Assembly (NCBI GenBank): GCA_015069565.1
Contig: SVIJ01000009.1
Span: 1 to 38,224, forward strand
DNA length: 38,224 nt
Origin: Clostridiales bacterium
Lineage (GTDB): Bacteria > Bacillota > Clostridia > Christensenellales > Borkfalkiaceae
Reading direction: 5' to 3'
The position numbers and the translations under genes were made by a program. The notes beneath the pieces are model-generated. The model saw nothing but the letters and a program-made list of their open reading frames with translations. It searched no databases and was not told the origin of the DNA. The first letter of the stretch is position 1. Every line of letters starts with the position of its first letter. Shown one piece after another: positions 9,080-17,855 of this stretch.

Positions 9080-9976
9080 TTATTCCAACGGCTCATCTTC
9101 TCTACGCAGGAAAAGCAAGCCGTAGCCTGCAAGCCAAGGTCCGTTATGGCAGCCGCTAACGGGGGATACGATAACAGGCTCGTGATTACATTCGATTCCG
9201 TATTCCCCTTCGATTTCTTCAAGGGTTTTAATCAGCGACGTTCCCGTATAGGTATGCCACAAAATATAATCCTTAGGATCTCTATCCCCGATGATTTCCT
9301 TCAAAATTTCGCAGGTCTTATGCAACGCCTTTTTCGGCGTTCTAACGCTACAAAGCGCACAGCATTCCCCTTCCCTTGAAAAATGCACGACGGGGCATAC
9401 GGAAAGCATCTTCCCAAAGAACGCCTTGCCCCCTTTGAGTCTGCCGTTATAAATAAGGTAATCAAGCTTTCCGTCTACACCCAAGAACTCTTGGTGCTGC
9501 ATCATCCAGTGGATTTCCTTTACGATGCGATCGGTCGGCAAGCCCGCATTGACCATCTCTTGCGCCTTCACCGCCAAAAGCCCTTCGCCAAAGCAGGTGA
9601 TTTTACTGTCGATCACCGTCACCTTCAAACGGTCTGCATATTCTTCACCGACCATGCGGATAAGGTTATACGTGCCACCCAGGTACGCGCTGATTGCGAT
9701 TACAATCGCTTCGTCGTACCCTTCTTCGATCGCTTTATCGAAGTGCGCCATAATCTCGGCGCGCGTGGGCATAGCCGTCTTCGGCAGGTTCTTTTTCGGA
9801 TCTTCAAGCTTTTCCAGCTTTTCGTAAAACTCCACGGGGTCTAAATCCACCCCTTCCAAATACTCCTTCCCTTCAAAGAGTACGCGAATACGGATAATGC
9901 CGATCCCCATCTTTTGATAGCGTTCGGGCGCGTATTCCAAGCAACCCGTTGACGTACAAAATACCTTCGTTTTCAT
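9080..9976 (-). CDS. DegV family protein, fatty-acid-binding subunit of fatty acid kinase (FakB-type)
   Basis: The protein has 298 residues. DegV features are seen: an N-terminal TSTGCLEY segment in the place of the usual DSTSD, the conserved GVDLDPVEFYEKL stretch, PTRAEIMAHF in the place of QPS, and a C-terminal domain ending in a PVSGCHNGPW lid. In this family the protein binds a fatty acid and presents it to FakA for phosphorylation, feeding exogenous fatty acids into phospholipids. The start has GGAGAACACAAAAG upstream. It lies 17 nt after fakA, so the operon encodes a complete FakA/FakB pair. Ligand preference is not visible from sequence. Confidence 0.9.
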   Translation of the reverse strand: MKTKVFCTSTGCLEYAPERYQKMGIGIIRIRVLFEGKEYLEGVDLDPVEFYEKLEKLEDPKKNLPKTAMPTRAEIMAHFDKAIEEGYDEAIVIAISAYLGGTYNLIRMVGEEYADRLKVTVIDSKITCFGEGLLAVKAQEMVNAGLPTDRIVKEIHWMMQHQEFLGVDGKLDYLIYNGRLKGGKAFFGKMLSVCPVVHFSREGECCALCSVRTPKKALHKTCEILKEIIGDRDPKDYILWHTYTGTSLIKTLEEIEGEYGIECNHEPVIVSPVSGCHNGPWLAGYGLLFLRREDEPLE

Positions 9977-9993
9977 CTTTTGTGTTCTCCTTT

Positions 9994-11640
9994 TTATTCC
10001 AACCCGAGAAGGAAGTAATACAGCTCCTGTCCGCAGTCGTATTCCGATATTTCCGCGTCAGGACAAAATTCTTCCACGAGCGCCGCCACTGCTTCGCGTT
10101 CTTCTTCCGACACGTCCACGCCGTACATTACGGTGACGATTTCCTTATCTTCTACGTCCTTCACCGACAAAAGCAACCGCTTCAAGCACTCGATGCGATC
10201 GCTGTCGCTCACGCGCAAATCCTTGTTGACAAAGCCGATATACTCGCCTTTTTTCACGTCCACGCCGTTGATACAAGCATCGCGGATCGAGAAGGTGACG
10301 GACAACGCGTCCACCCCTTCCGCGGCGGATTTCATATTTTCAATCGCCCATTCGGTGTCTTCGCTATCCGACGACACAAAGAGCGCGGCATACCCTTCCT
10401 GCATGGAGCGCGTAGGCAAAACGCACACCTTGACGTTCGGCTCTTCCTTCGCATACTCCTGCGCGGCGGATTCCGCCGCTAATCGAATGTTGCTGTTGTT
10501 GGGTAAAACGACGATATATTCTGCATTCAAGGAGCGGAAGGCTTCCAAGAACGCGCCCGTTGAAGGGTTGTCCTTCGCGCCGCCCAAAATTACAGCGTCC
10601 GCGCCGCTCTCTTCAAAGAGCGCCTTCATCCCTTCGCTCATTGCCACCGCAACGGTCGCCAAATGCTTTTTCGGCAGTTGCGGTTTTTGAGTGCTTTCCA
10701 TGGTTTCTTCGTGTTGCAAGCTCATATTCTCGATTTTCATCGAAAGAAATTCGCCGTATTTTTGGCATTCGTTCAATACCTGCCCAGGGGTTTTGGTGTG
10801 AACATGCACCTTTACCAAATCATCCATACGGACGTACACAAGCGAATCGCCTACGCCTTCCAAGTAGTCCTTCAACGCATTGTCGTCGAAATCTTCAATA
10901 TTCGTTTTTGCCGATTGCAGACGCAGGAAAAACTCCGTACAATACCCAAATTCTAGTTCGCTATCACGAGTGAACGCGGAAAAATCCACCGTAGCATTTT
11001 CGGAAGCAGGCGCTTGCAAATCCACGTCCGCAAACGCAATTTCTTCCCCCATCAAGCCTTCGAGCATCCCTTGCACAAGGTAAAGATACCCCGCGCCGCC
11101 GCTATCGACCACGTTCGCTTCTTTGAGCGCAGGCAACTGCTCAGGCGTATGCCGCAACGCGTCGCTTGCATATTCGATATGCTGCGTAAACCAAGCGTCC
11201 ACACTCTCCGTCGTTGCCGCTTCGGACGCCATACGGAAGACGGTGAGAATCGTACCTTCCACAGGACGAACCACCGACGCGTACCCCGCTTCAACGCCCA
11301 TCGAACACGCTACGGAAAGATCTTCCGCCGCAATCGACTCTTTGCCCTGCAACCCCTTTGCGATCCCGCGAAGGATTTGCGATAAGATAACGCCCGAATT
11401 GCCCCTTGCGCTATACAGCGCGCCGTCCGCAAAAGCGGACATAATCTCGCAAGCGGAGTCACTTTCGCTTCCCGCAATCGCTTGCCAGCCCATTTCGAGC
11501 GTTCTAACCATATTCGTACCCGTATCCCCATCGGGAACGGGAAAGACGTTCAAAGCGTTGATCTCGTCCGCGTGCGCCGCAAGCTTTGCCCGTCCGCCGT
11601 AGAGCATCCGCTTTAACGTTTGTCCGTCAACCGTTTTCAT
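9994..11640 (-). CDS. fakA: DAK2-domain fatty acid kinase catalytic subunit (FakA/YloV)
   Basis: The protein has 548 residues. The N-terminal Dhak-L/DAK2 kinase domain contains NVFPVPDGDTGTNM (Mg-ATP binding), ALYSARGNSGVILSQ and VVDSGGAGYLYL. A middle domain and a C-terminal DegV-like domain follow (residues about 330-548, ending CGQELYYFLLGLE). The enzyme phosphorylates FakB-bound fatty acids with ATP in the cytosol. The start is the ATG at 11640 with AAGGGG upstream. It is first in a two-gene operon with degV, driven by the promoter at 11694-11722. In many Bacillota this gene lies beside rpmB, asp23 and recG; those are not present here. Confidence 0.95.
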   Translation of the reverse strand: MKTVDGQTLKRMLYGGRAKLAAHADEINALNVFPVPDGDTGTNMVRTLEMGWQAIAGSESDSACEIMSAFADGALYSARGNSGVILSQILRGIAKGLQGKESIAAEDLSVACSMGVEAGYASVVRPVEGTILTVFRMASEAATTESVDAWFTQHIEYASDALRHTPEQLPALKEANVVDSGGAGYLYLVQGMLEGLMGEEIAFADVDLQAPASENATVDFSAFTRDSELEFGYCTEFFLRLQSAKTNIEDFDDNALKDYLEGVGDSLVYVRMDDLVKVHVHTKTPGQVLNECQKYGEFLSMKIENMSLQHEETMESTQKPQLPKKHLATVAVAMSEGMKALFEESGADAVILGGAKDNPSTGAFLEAFRSLNAEYIVVLPNNSNIRLAAESAAQEYAKEEPNVKVCVLPTRSMQEGYAALFVSSDSEDTEWAIENMKSAAEGVDALSVTFSIRDACINGVDVKKGEYIGFVNKDLRVSDSDRIECLKRLLLSVKDVEDKEIVTVMYGVDVSEEEREAVAALVEEFCPDAEISEYDCGQELYYFLLGLE

Positions 11641-11693
11641 TCGTACCCCTTTTTTGAATATTTATCATTCGTTAAAACAAAATCATCTTTTTT

Positions 11694-11722
11694 ATTTTAT
11701 CACGATTTACTCGCCTTGTCAA
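11694..11722 (-). promoter_or_regulatory. Promoter of the fakA-degV operon
   Basis: On the minus strand TTGACA (11717-11722), a 17-nt spacer and TAAAAT (11694-11699). No FapR-like palindrome was recognised around it. Confidence 0.78.
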
Positions 11723-11761
11723 TAGAAATGTCATACTTTTTCGTGACGAAAAATTTTTAAC

Positions 11762-11788
11762 AAAAAAGCGCACATTTCGCGCGCTTTT
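11762..11788 (-). terminator. Intrinsic terminator after the helicase-MoxR-VWA operon
   Basis: An 8-bp stem, AAAAGCGC with GCGCTTTT (11764-11771 with 11781-11788), is followed on the minus strand by a T-run. It lies 9 nt past the stop of the VWA gene and closes the three-gene transcription unit. Confidence 0.75.
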
Positions 11789-11796
11789 CCTTGTTT

Positions 11797-13176
11797 TTAT
11801 TTAATTCTTGCCACCACACCCCAAGGCGGAGTGACGTCTTCGTTGTTGATAATCCACATAACGGGAATATCCATCGCCTTCGCTTCATCGGGGAACGGAG
11901 CATAGCCGTCCGTCAAAATAATGATGCAAGCAGGCAAATCGTCTTCCATTTTCTCCGCGACGTAATCAAAGATAATATCAAAGCTCGTGCCACCACCGCC
12001 CACAGGGGTAATCACCTTGAACTCTTCTTCATCCGTGAACGGTTTCGGCTCGGCAACCGCCGCATCAAAAAAGCCCAAAAAGCCTTTGAGCACGCCGCCG
12101 AACTGATCAATCGCCCCCTTCACTTCCGAGTACGCCGTCGTCAGCATTGCCTTGGACATAGACCCCGAAGTGTCGATCATAAACAGGATATTGCGGACGG
12201 TTTCTTCCTTCTCGTTGAAGTCAGGCATATAGAAGTCACCGCCGTCATAGCGACGGTCAGGCGGAGAAAAGGAATAGTCGCAAATATCTTCCTGAATAAA
12301 CGCTTGAAGCAGCGTTCGCCAGTCCGTCTGGGGATTTTTCAGCTCACCTATCGAGCGCGAAATGCCCGCAGGCAAAGTCCCTCTGCCCTGCATTGCCGCC
12401 GCTTCCGCCGCATCCAAAATCCGCTTTTCCCAAAGGTCCTTTTCCATGGGGTCCATCTCCCCTTCGCCCCACTTGGTGTGGTCGTCAAAGCCCTCGTCCG
12501 AACAGCCGTTCTTGTGCCAAGTAGACGGTTTCAACGCGCCCCTGCCCCCTTGTTTTCCGTCTTTTTGATCAGAAGACGAGCTGTCGGGGCTTGTCGAGCC
12601 TTTGCCGCTTTGGCTGTTTTGATTTTGCTGATTTTGGTCTTGATCGCCGCTATTGCCGCCCGAAGACGAGCCGCTACTACCGCTCTTTCCCGAGCCGCCT
12701 TGTTTTTTCGACTGCTTTTCCATTTTATCGACGAGCATTTCATACACTTCTTCCGCCGTGTATTCCACCCCTTCCTTCCCGTCGGGGGCAAGGTGCATCG
12801 CCGTGCCGTACTTGCCAAGGTTGATTGCCCGTTCGCTACCACCTGCGCTCTGCTTGATCGTGGAATTAATTACGATGTCCGACGCGATATTGTACAGGAA
12901 ATGATCCCTATCGCCCGTTCGTTCCAAATGCCGCAGAACGACGTGCATAATCTCGTGCATCATCACGAAGTCCATTTCCTTGTCCGTGAGCTCTTCCAAA
13001 AACTCCTTCCCGAAATAAATAAACTTACCGTCCGTTGCCGCCGTGGGCATATTCTCATCCACCATCATACGCATGTGCATCAAGAGCAGCCCCAAAAAGC
13101 CGTTGTTGCAAAGCACACGCATACGCGATTGCAGCATACGTTGCGTATACCGCCGTTTTTCTTCATCAGTAAGCAT
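11797..13176 (-). CDS. VWA-like domain protein with N-terminal putative metallopeptidase domain (DUF2201 type)
   Basis: The protein has 459 residues. Residues about 1-110 form a zincin-like domain with HEIMH (74-78) and a following NIASD, a possible third ligand at Asp100. Residues about 160-215 are a low-complexity Gly/Ser/Asn/Gln linker. Residues about 328-459 form a VWA fold with an intact MIDAS start, DTSGSMS (335-341). Proteins of this layout usually pair with MoxR ATPases, which act as a motor or chaperone on a client bound by the VWA domain; the peptidase may be catalytic or only structural. The gene overlaps the MoxR gene by 11 nt and is the last gene of the operon with the large helicase. 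There is no signal peptide, so it is cytosolic. Confidence 0.88.
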   Translation of the reverse strand: MLTDEEKRRYTQRMLQSRMRVLCNNGFLGLLLMHMRMMVDENMPTAATDGKFIYFGKEFLEELTDKEMDFVMMHEIMHVVLRHLERTGDRDHFLYNIASDIVINSTIKQSAGGSERAINLGKYGTAMHLAPDGKEGVEYTAEEVYEMLVDKMEKQSKKQGGSGKSGSSGSSSGGNSGDQDQNQQNQNSQSGKGSTSPDSSSSDQKDGKQGGRGALKPSTWHKNGCSDEGFDDHTKWGEGEMDPMEKDLWEKRILDAAEAAAMQGRGTLPAGISRSIGELKNPQTDWRTLLQAFIQEDICDYSFSPPDRRYDGGDFYMPDFNEKEETVRNILFMIDTSGSMSKAMLTTAYSEVKGAIDQFGGVLKGFLGFFDAAVAEPKPFTDEEEFKVITPVGGGGTSFDIIFDYVAEKMEDDLPACIIILTDGYAPFPDEAKAMDIPVMWIINNEDVTPPWGVVARIK

Positions 13177-14287
13177 CGTTTAACAATCTCCCGCTTTTGG
13201 AAAGCCACGCCATGAACTCAGGCAACCGCATCAGCCTTTCCTTGTAGCCGCGCTCGATGGACATATAGTCCTTCAAAAGCACTGCCGAGAAATCGGGCGG
13301 CAAGCACCGAGCATAGACGATAGAATGTCGAATCGCATCCATATCGTCCTTGTGTTTTCTTGCATAGTCGGTCATCGCCGAGCAAAGGGCGTACATCACG
13401 TCGATCCCCTTGGGAACGTACGCTTCCGTGCCCTTAAAAATTTTCTCAATATTCGGAAGCTGGTTGTAGATTTTACACCACGAGCGAAGCTCGATTGCCG
13501 CGCCCGCGCCAACGCATCCGCTTATGTAGGAATACACCGCGTCCACGTCTTCGTTGACGGAATTGAGAATATTGCTGACCATCTCCCAAGAACGGGGGGT
13601 AGGATAAGCAAGATCGTCACCGCCGCCGTCGGCAAGGAGCATATTCCGCTTGAAGGACAAAAAGCCGATCACCTTGCGGTTGACACCCGACGCAATCGCC
13701 CAACGCTTCCAGCTTTCAAAATCCGCTTCCACTTGGATATGGCAAAGACGGTTTGCCAGCGCCTTGGGCATCTTGTAGGCAACCGATTTATCCGTCAGGC
13801 GGTTGCCTGCCGCGATTACGATACAGTTTTCAGGGAGCTTATGCTCCCCGACCACTCTATCCAAAGTGATTTGGTACGCCGCCGCTTGCACCGATTGCGG
13901 CGCGGCGGAAATTTCATCCAAGAACAGGATATTGACGTAAGCAGGACTTTCGTTCATTTGGAAAATGTGCGGTTTGAGCCAAACGGCAAGCGTCTTATCC
14001 GCATTCGCCGTCGGAATACCGCGAAGGTCTACGGGGTTCATAAGGAGCAAGCGGACGTCCACGACGTTGCTACGCTTGCCCGTACGCCGCTCAATTTCCT
14101 TGGCAAGCTGGCGCACAGCCTGCGATTTACCGACGCCGGGCGCGCCCCAAAGCATCACGGACGGAAGCGTCTTCATCGGCAAGCCCTGCCGAATAACGGC
14201 GCAATAAGCGTCGGAGAGCATATCCACCGTCTTTTGTACGGAGAGCGTAGGCACGGTGGTCAATTTTGCATTCGTGTTCGTACTCAT
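13166..14287 (-). CDS. MoxR-family AAA+ ATPase
   Basis: The protein has 373 residues. Walker A is GAPGVGKS (48-55), Walker B is LFLDEI (121-126), a sensor-1-type Asn lies in AAGNR (159-163) and an arginine-finger-type region lies around ALANRL. The DxRxxP-like segment typical of MoxR appears as VDLRGIP. The family remodels or activates partner proteins with ATP, almost always together with a VWA protein, which here is the next gene. The start overlaps the helicase stop as ATGA, so translation is coupled on both sides. The function of this set is not known to me; a stress or defence role is inference only. Confidence 0.92.
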   Translation of the reverse strand: MSTNTNAKLTTVPTLSVQKTVDMLSDAYCAVIRQGLPMKTLPSVMLWGAPGVGKSQAVRQLAKEIERRTGKRSNVVDVRLLLMNPVDLRGIPTANADKTLAVWLKPHIFQMNESPAYVNILFLDEISAAPQSVQAAAYQITLDRVVGEHKLPENCIVIAAGNRLTDKSVAYKMPKALANRLCHIQVEADFESWKRWAIASGVNRKVIGFLSFKRNMLLADGGGDDLAYPTPRSWEMVSNILNSVNEDVDAVYSYISGCVGAGAAIELRSWCKIYNQLPNIEKIFKGTEAYVPKGIDVMYALCSAMTDYARKHKDDMDAIRHSIVYARCLPPDFSAVLLKDYMSIERGYKERLMRLPEFMAWLSKSGRLLNDAY

Positions 14288-17200
14288 TCTTTCTTTACCC
14301 CCAGTTCTTTATCAATTCTTTCCAGTTGCATCTTCAAGTGCGCGATATCATCCGCGTAGGAGTCCGTCTTTTCGAGCTCCGCGCGAATTTCGTCCTTCGA
14401 CATAATGAGCGCCTGTACGTTGTCACGGTAGATTTTGAGTTGCTTGTCCATCCCTTCGAGCACGCTATCCATACGCGAGATTACCCCGAATTGACTTTCG
14501 CCGATCTCTACCTTGTATTTCGTGTTTCGTTTGAGCCAAACGTGCGGCTTGTGCGGCGTGATATACGACGGCAAAATCACGGCAAAGCCCTGATATTGCC
14601 CGATCGTCTTCTCAACCCCTTCGGTGATATCGTATTTTGCGATTGCATCCATCACCGCCTTGCTGAGCGTTTGCCGTTCGTCGAGCGTGTACTCACGCTT
14701 GTAGCGCTTGTAATCGTCCATATCCTGCATACACGCCGAGCAGAGCTTCTTTTGACGCTCCAAGCGTTCGGGGATCTCCGCGTATTCCGCTTCGAGCTGT
14801 TCTTTTGCGTAGATCGCCTTGCGTTGCAGGGTGAGCAAGCGAGAAAGCTCGTTTGCCGTTTCCACACGCTTTTTGATGAGCGGATTGCCGATGGCAAGCG
14901 CCTTGATTTCCGCATAATTGAGCACCACTCTATCAACGTCTTCACTCTCTTTTTCCGTCAGCGTACCCGAAAGAAGCTGAGAGATAAAGCGTTGTTTGTT
15001 TTCAAGCAGCTGCCAAGAATAGGCGTCAAAGCTCCCGTCCGTGACGTAGCGATAGATATACACCTTCTTGTTCTCGTTGCCCTGACGCAGGATGCGCCCT
15101 TCGCGCTGTACCATATCGGACGGCCGCCAAGGGATGTCCAAATGGTGGATGGCAATCAGCTTGTCCTGCACGTTCACACCCATCCCGAGCTTGAACGTAG
15201 AACCGATGAGAACGCGTACCTGCCCCGCCCGAACTGCGTCAAACAGCTCTTCTCGTCGGCTCTCCGACTGTGCGTCGTGGATATAGGCAATCGTGTGATG
15301 GGGAACACCCATTTCAATCAAAAGCCTACGAAGCTCATCGTACACGTTGAAGCTACCCTTCGGCGTAGACGTATCGCAAAAGACGAGCTGTGTGCTTCGC
15401 TTTCCTATCGTCTTAATATAAATATCAAAGACGTTTTCCGCACAGCGCATCACCTTGCAGTTGTATTCGAAGGGTGCAAGCGGCTGCACCAAACGAAGGT
15501 CAAGCGCCGCCTTTCTGCCGTCCATCGTGATTTTGAGCATATTGTCTTCATCACGGCTGACCACACCGCTACGAACATCGTCCGCGCGCTGAGAAATCTC
15601 GTCCAAATAGAGCTTGAACTCTTCCGATTTACCCACCAAGCAGTCGATATATCCGTCCATTTGCGGCAAGCCCGTCGCGCCGTCCGCGCGATAGAAATCG
15701 GCAAAGGACGAAAGAAGCATCGTAAGCTCAGTCAAGTTGTGGAACTTGGAAAAACGGGTTGCCAAGCGGTAGCTGTTCGTGTCGATGTCGATCTCAAAAT
15801 CGGTCGTCTTTTCAGCGAACATACCCACCCAGCTATCGAAATTGTGCAAATCAAGCAAGGTCAACTCGCCGTTTTGCAGGTATTTTTGCATCACGAACAC
15901 GTCGATAATCGAGTTGGTAATCGGCGTACCCGTCGCAAACACGACCCCGCGGCCACGGTTTTGCTTTTGCACGAACCGCACTTTCAGCATCATGTTTTCG
16001 CACTTTTCCGAGCCTTCGCGCGCCCCAAGCCCCATAACGTTGGTGATCTTCGTCCCGACGTCAATGTTCTTATAGTTGTGCGCTTCATCCACAAACAGGG
16101 TCTGAATGCCCAAATCTTCAAAGAAAACCGACTTGTTTTCATCGTCGAGCTTTGCTCGAAGGGTTTGCAAATCCTTTTTAAGCTTGTGCTTTCGCACCAC
16201 GAGCGCGGACGAAAACTTATTTGAAGCATCCTTGATGGCTTCTTCGATCTTTTCCAGCTCTTCTTCGATGCTCTCGATCTTGGTCTTGATGGAAACCAAA
16301 ATACGATCGAAACAGCTATACGCAATCAGGATTGCATCCGCGTCGGTATCCCGCATCGCCACCAAAGTGGCGTCCTTGCGCTTGGGGGTGAAATCCTTTG
16401 GATAAACTTCCATCACCTTCGCCTGCGGATAGAGCTCGCGGAAGATATCTCGCCACTGCGAAACCAAGTTATTCGGCACGACGTACATATTCTTTTTGGA
16501 TACGCCCATACGCTTTAATTCCATACCTGCTGCCACCATAATGTAGGTTTTCCCACAACCTACTTCATGCGCAAGCAGTACGTTCGGGCTGAAAAGAATA
16601 CGCGCCACCGCGTTCTTTTGATAGGGATACAGGAAGGCGTTTTCGTCCATCGTCGGGAAGGTCAAGAAGCTTCCGTCAAAGCGACGGGCGCGCGTAAAGC
16701 CGAAGCGATCTTCAAAGATCGTGCGCAAGCGCTCGGCGCGCTTTTCGTCCTTCCATACCCAGTCCTTAAACTCTTGAATAATCAAATCCTGCTTTGCAAC
16801 GGCAAGGATCGTTTCTTCCTTGTTGATCACGGAAGCCGTCTTCGCCTTTTGCGTGTAGGTAGCCGCGCGCACGATCACCGTATCGCGCACCACCACCGTC
16901 TTCATGTTCAGCGTATATTCCATGATTTCCAAGGCGTTCATACGCGACGTACCGTAAGCCGAGCTTACGCGCACCGCATACTGCCCGTAGGAATAACGGC
17001 TCTTGGCAGGGATTTCCCAGCCGCCCGTCAGCTCGTCGTGGACAACCAAATAGCCAGGACGGAACTTTTCATTGATGCTACTCAAATACGGGCCAAGCAG
17101 GTATTCGATGAAATCGTCAATCACGTCCGTCGGCACCCAAGGCGAACCAAGCGTGACGTAAATTTCATCCCGCGTTGCCGTCTTGGGAAGCAGCTCTTCC

Positions 17201-17574
17201 AAGGCTTCTACGTTCGACGAAAAGAGCTCGGGAAAACGGCGATTCGCTTCCACAGCCAACCGCCATTTACGGCGAAGGTTTCCCGAAAGATAACTATCCG
17301 CCGTTTCCCAGCCCTTCTTGATATCGAGTTCCCACGTTTCAGGATTGAGATAGATCGAGCCTTTGAGCCCGTCCACCACTTCCTGCGGCGTCTTACCGCA
17401 CGCGCTTGCGATGTACGGAACGTCCACTCGGCCGAGCGTGTTCAAGCAGGAAACCAAGCCATCGGCAAGGTTGTCCGCCTGTTCACTCACCTGCACGTCG
17501 TCGTACGCGCCCCAGTCGAGAGAAATCTCCGTCAAGCCTTCATCTTCTTCTTTTTCGTAAGTAAACCATTCCAT
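14284..17574 (-). CDS. Large SNF2/SF2-type helicase related to the helicase half of N12-class DNA methylase-helicase proteins, without a methylase domain
   Basis: The start at 17574 (MEWFTYEK) gives 1096 residues. AAGGGG lies about 8 nt upstream, whereas the longer frame (ATG at 17625) has no properly spaced site. The N-terminal roughly 300 residues resemble the spacer region of phage and conjugative-element methylase-helicases (YLSGNLRRKW). Motifs: HEVGCGKT (336-343), a long charged coiled-coil insertion (about 430-480), DEAH (496-499), ATGTPITNS from 547, and motif VI QREGRILRQG from 823. The C-terminal 250 residues are largely helical. No methylase NPPY/DPPY motif was seen. It is the first gene of a three-gene operon with MoxR and VWA partners and has its own promoter and a structured leader. 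Confidence 0.88.
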   Translation of the reverse strand: MEWFTYEKEEDEGLTEISLDWGAYDDVQVSEQADNLADGLVSCLNTLGRVDVPYIASACGKTPQEVVDGLKGSIYLNPETWELDIKKGWETADSYLSGNLRRKWRLAVEANRRFPELFSSNVEALEELLPKTATRDEIYVTLGSPWVPTDVIDDFIEYLLGPYLSSINEKFRPGYLVVHDELTGGWEIPAKSRYSYGQYAVRVSSAYGTSRMNALEIMEYTLNMKTVVVRDTVIVRAATYTQKAKTASVINKEETILAVAKQDLIIQEFKDWVWKDEKRAERLRTIFEDRFGFTRARRFDGSFLTFPTMDENAFLYPYQKNAVARILFSPNVLLAHEVGCGKTYIMVAAGMELKRMGVSKKNMYVVPNNLVSQWRDIFRELYPQAKVMEVYPKDFTPKRKDATLVAMRDTDADAILIAYSCFDRILVSIKTKIESIEEELEKIEEAIKDASNKFSSALVVRKHKLKKDLQTLRAKLDDENKSVFFEDLGIQTLFVDEAHNYKNIDVGTKITNVMGLGAREGSEKCENMMLKVRFVQKQNRGRGVVFATGTPITNSIIDVFVMQKYLQNGELTLLDLHNFDSWVGMFAEKTTDFEIDIDTNSYRLATRFSKFHNLTELTMLLSSFADFYRADGATGLPQMDGYIDCLVGKSEEFKLYLDEISQRADDVRSGVVSRDEDNMLKITMDGRKAALDLRLVQPLAPFEYNCKVMRCAENVFDIYIKTIGKRSTQLVFCDTSTPKGSFNVYDELRRLLIEMGVPHHTIAYIHDAQSESRREELFDAVRAGQVRVLIGSTFKLGMGVNVQDKLIAIHHLDIPWRPSDMVQREGRILRQGNENKKVYIYRYVTDGSFDAYSWQLLENKQRFISQLLSGTLTEKESEDVDRVVLNYAEIKALAIGNPLIKKRVETANELSRLLTLQRKAIYAKEQLEAEYAEIPERLERQKKLCSACMQDMDDYKRYKREYTLDERQTLSKAVMDAIAKYDITEGVEKTIGQYQGFAVILPSYITPHKPHVWLKRNTKYKVEIGESQFGVISRMDSVLEGMDKQLKIYRDNVQALIMSKDEIRAELEKTDSYADDIAHLKMQLERIDKELGVKKE

Positions 17575-17625
17575 GTGTTCTTCCCCTTCTTTCATACTCT
17601 CATAATTATATTCTACACTTATCAT

Positions 17626-17662
17626 TGTCCCCTATAAGGGACATGCACGCGCCCCTGCGCGT
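17626..17662 (-). promoter_or_regulatory. Two hairpins in the 5' leader of the helicase operon
   Basis: In the minus-strand transcript a GC-rich hairpin (17647-17662; ACGCGC with GCGCGT, 4-nt loop) is followed after 3 nt by a second (17626-17643; TGTCCC with GGGACA, 6-nt loop). They lie between the promoter and the start codon. No T-run follows, so they are not simple terminators. A role in mRNA stability or translation control is inference. Confidence 0.5.
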
Positions 17663-17683
17663 CTATTTTTGTCAAGGTTTTAC

Positions 17684-17712
17684 ATTCTAACACATACTTT
17701 TGAAAAAAGCAA
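17684..17712 (-). promoter_or_regulatory. Promoter of the helicase-MoxR-VWA operon
   Basis: On the minus strand TTGCTT (17707-17712), a 17-nt spacer and TAGAAT (17684-17689), with an extended TGT before the -10. The inferred transcript has a leader of roughly 100 nt. Confidence 0.65.
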
Positions 17713-17782
17713 TACCTTTTGAAGAATTTTTTTGCTTTTTTAATGATTACGATTTCACCCCCGTAATTATTACCTAAACAAA

Positions 17783-17811
17783 AAAACGCCCCGATTAAAC
17801 GTCGGGACGTT
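17783..17811 (-). terminator. Intrinsic terminator after the FNT transporter gene
   Basis: A 10-bp stem with one mismatch (17785-17794 with 17802-17811; CCCGA/TCGGG core) is followed on the minus strand by seven T. It lies 45 nt past the transporter stop and isolates it from the helicase operon. Confidence 0.8.
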
Positions 17812-17855
17812 CTTTGTACAATTTTTTTACAATTTATGGATTTTTTACCGAAATT

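Noticed and set aside
14266-16224. 652-codon plus-strand open frame
   Set aside because: Antisense to the helicase gene; no recognisable motif and shadow-like composition.
17650-17676. Alternative helicase-operon promoter starting at the TTGACA near 17670
   Set aside because: No -10-like hexamer at 16-18 nt downstream; that stretch is the GC-rich hairpin.
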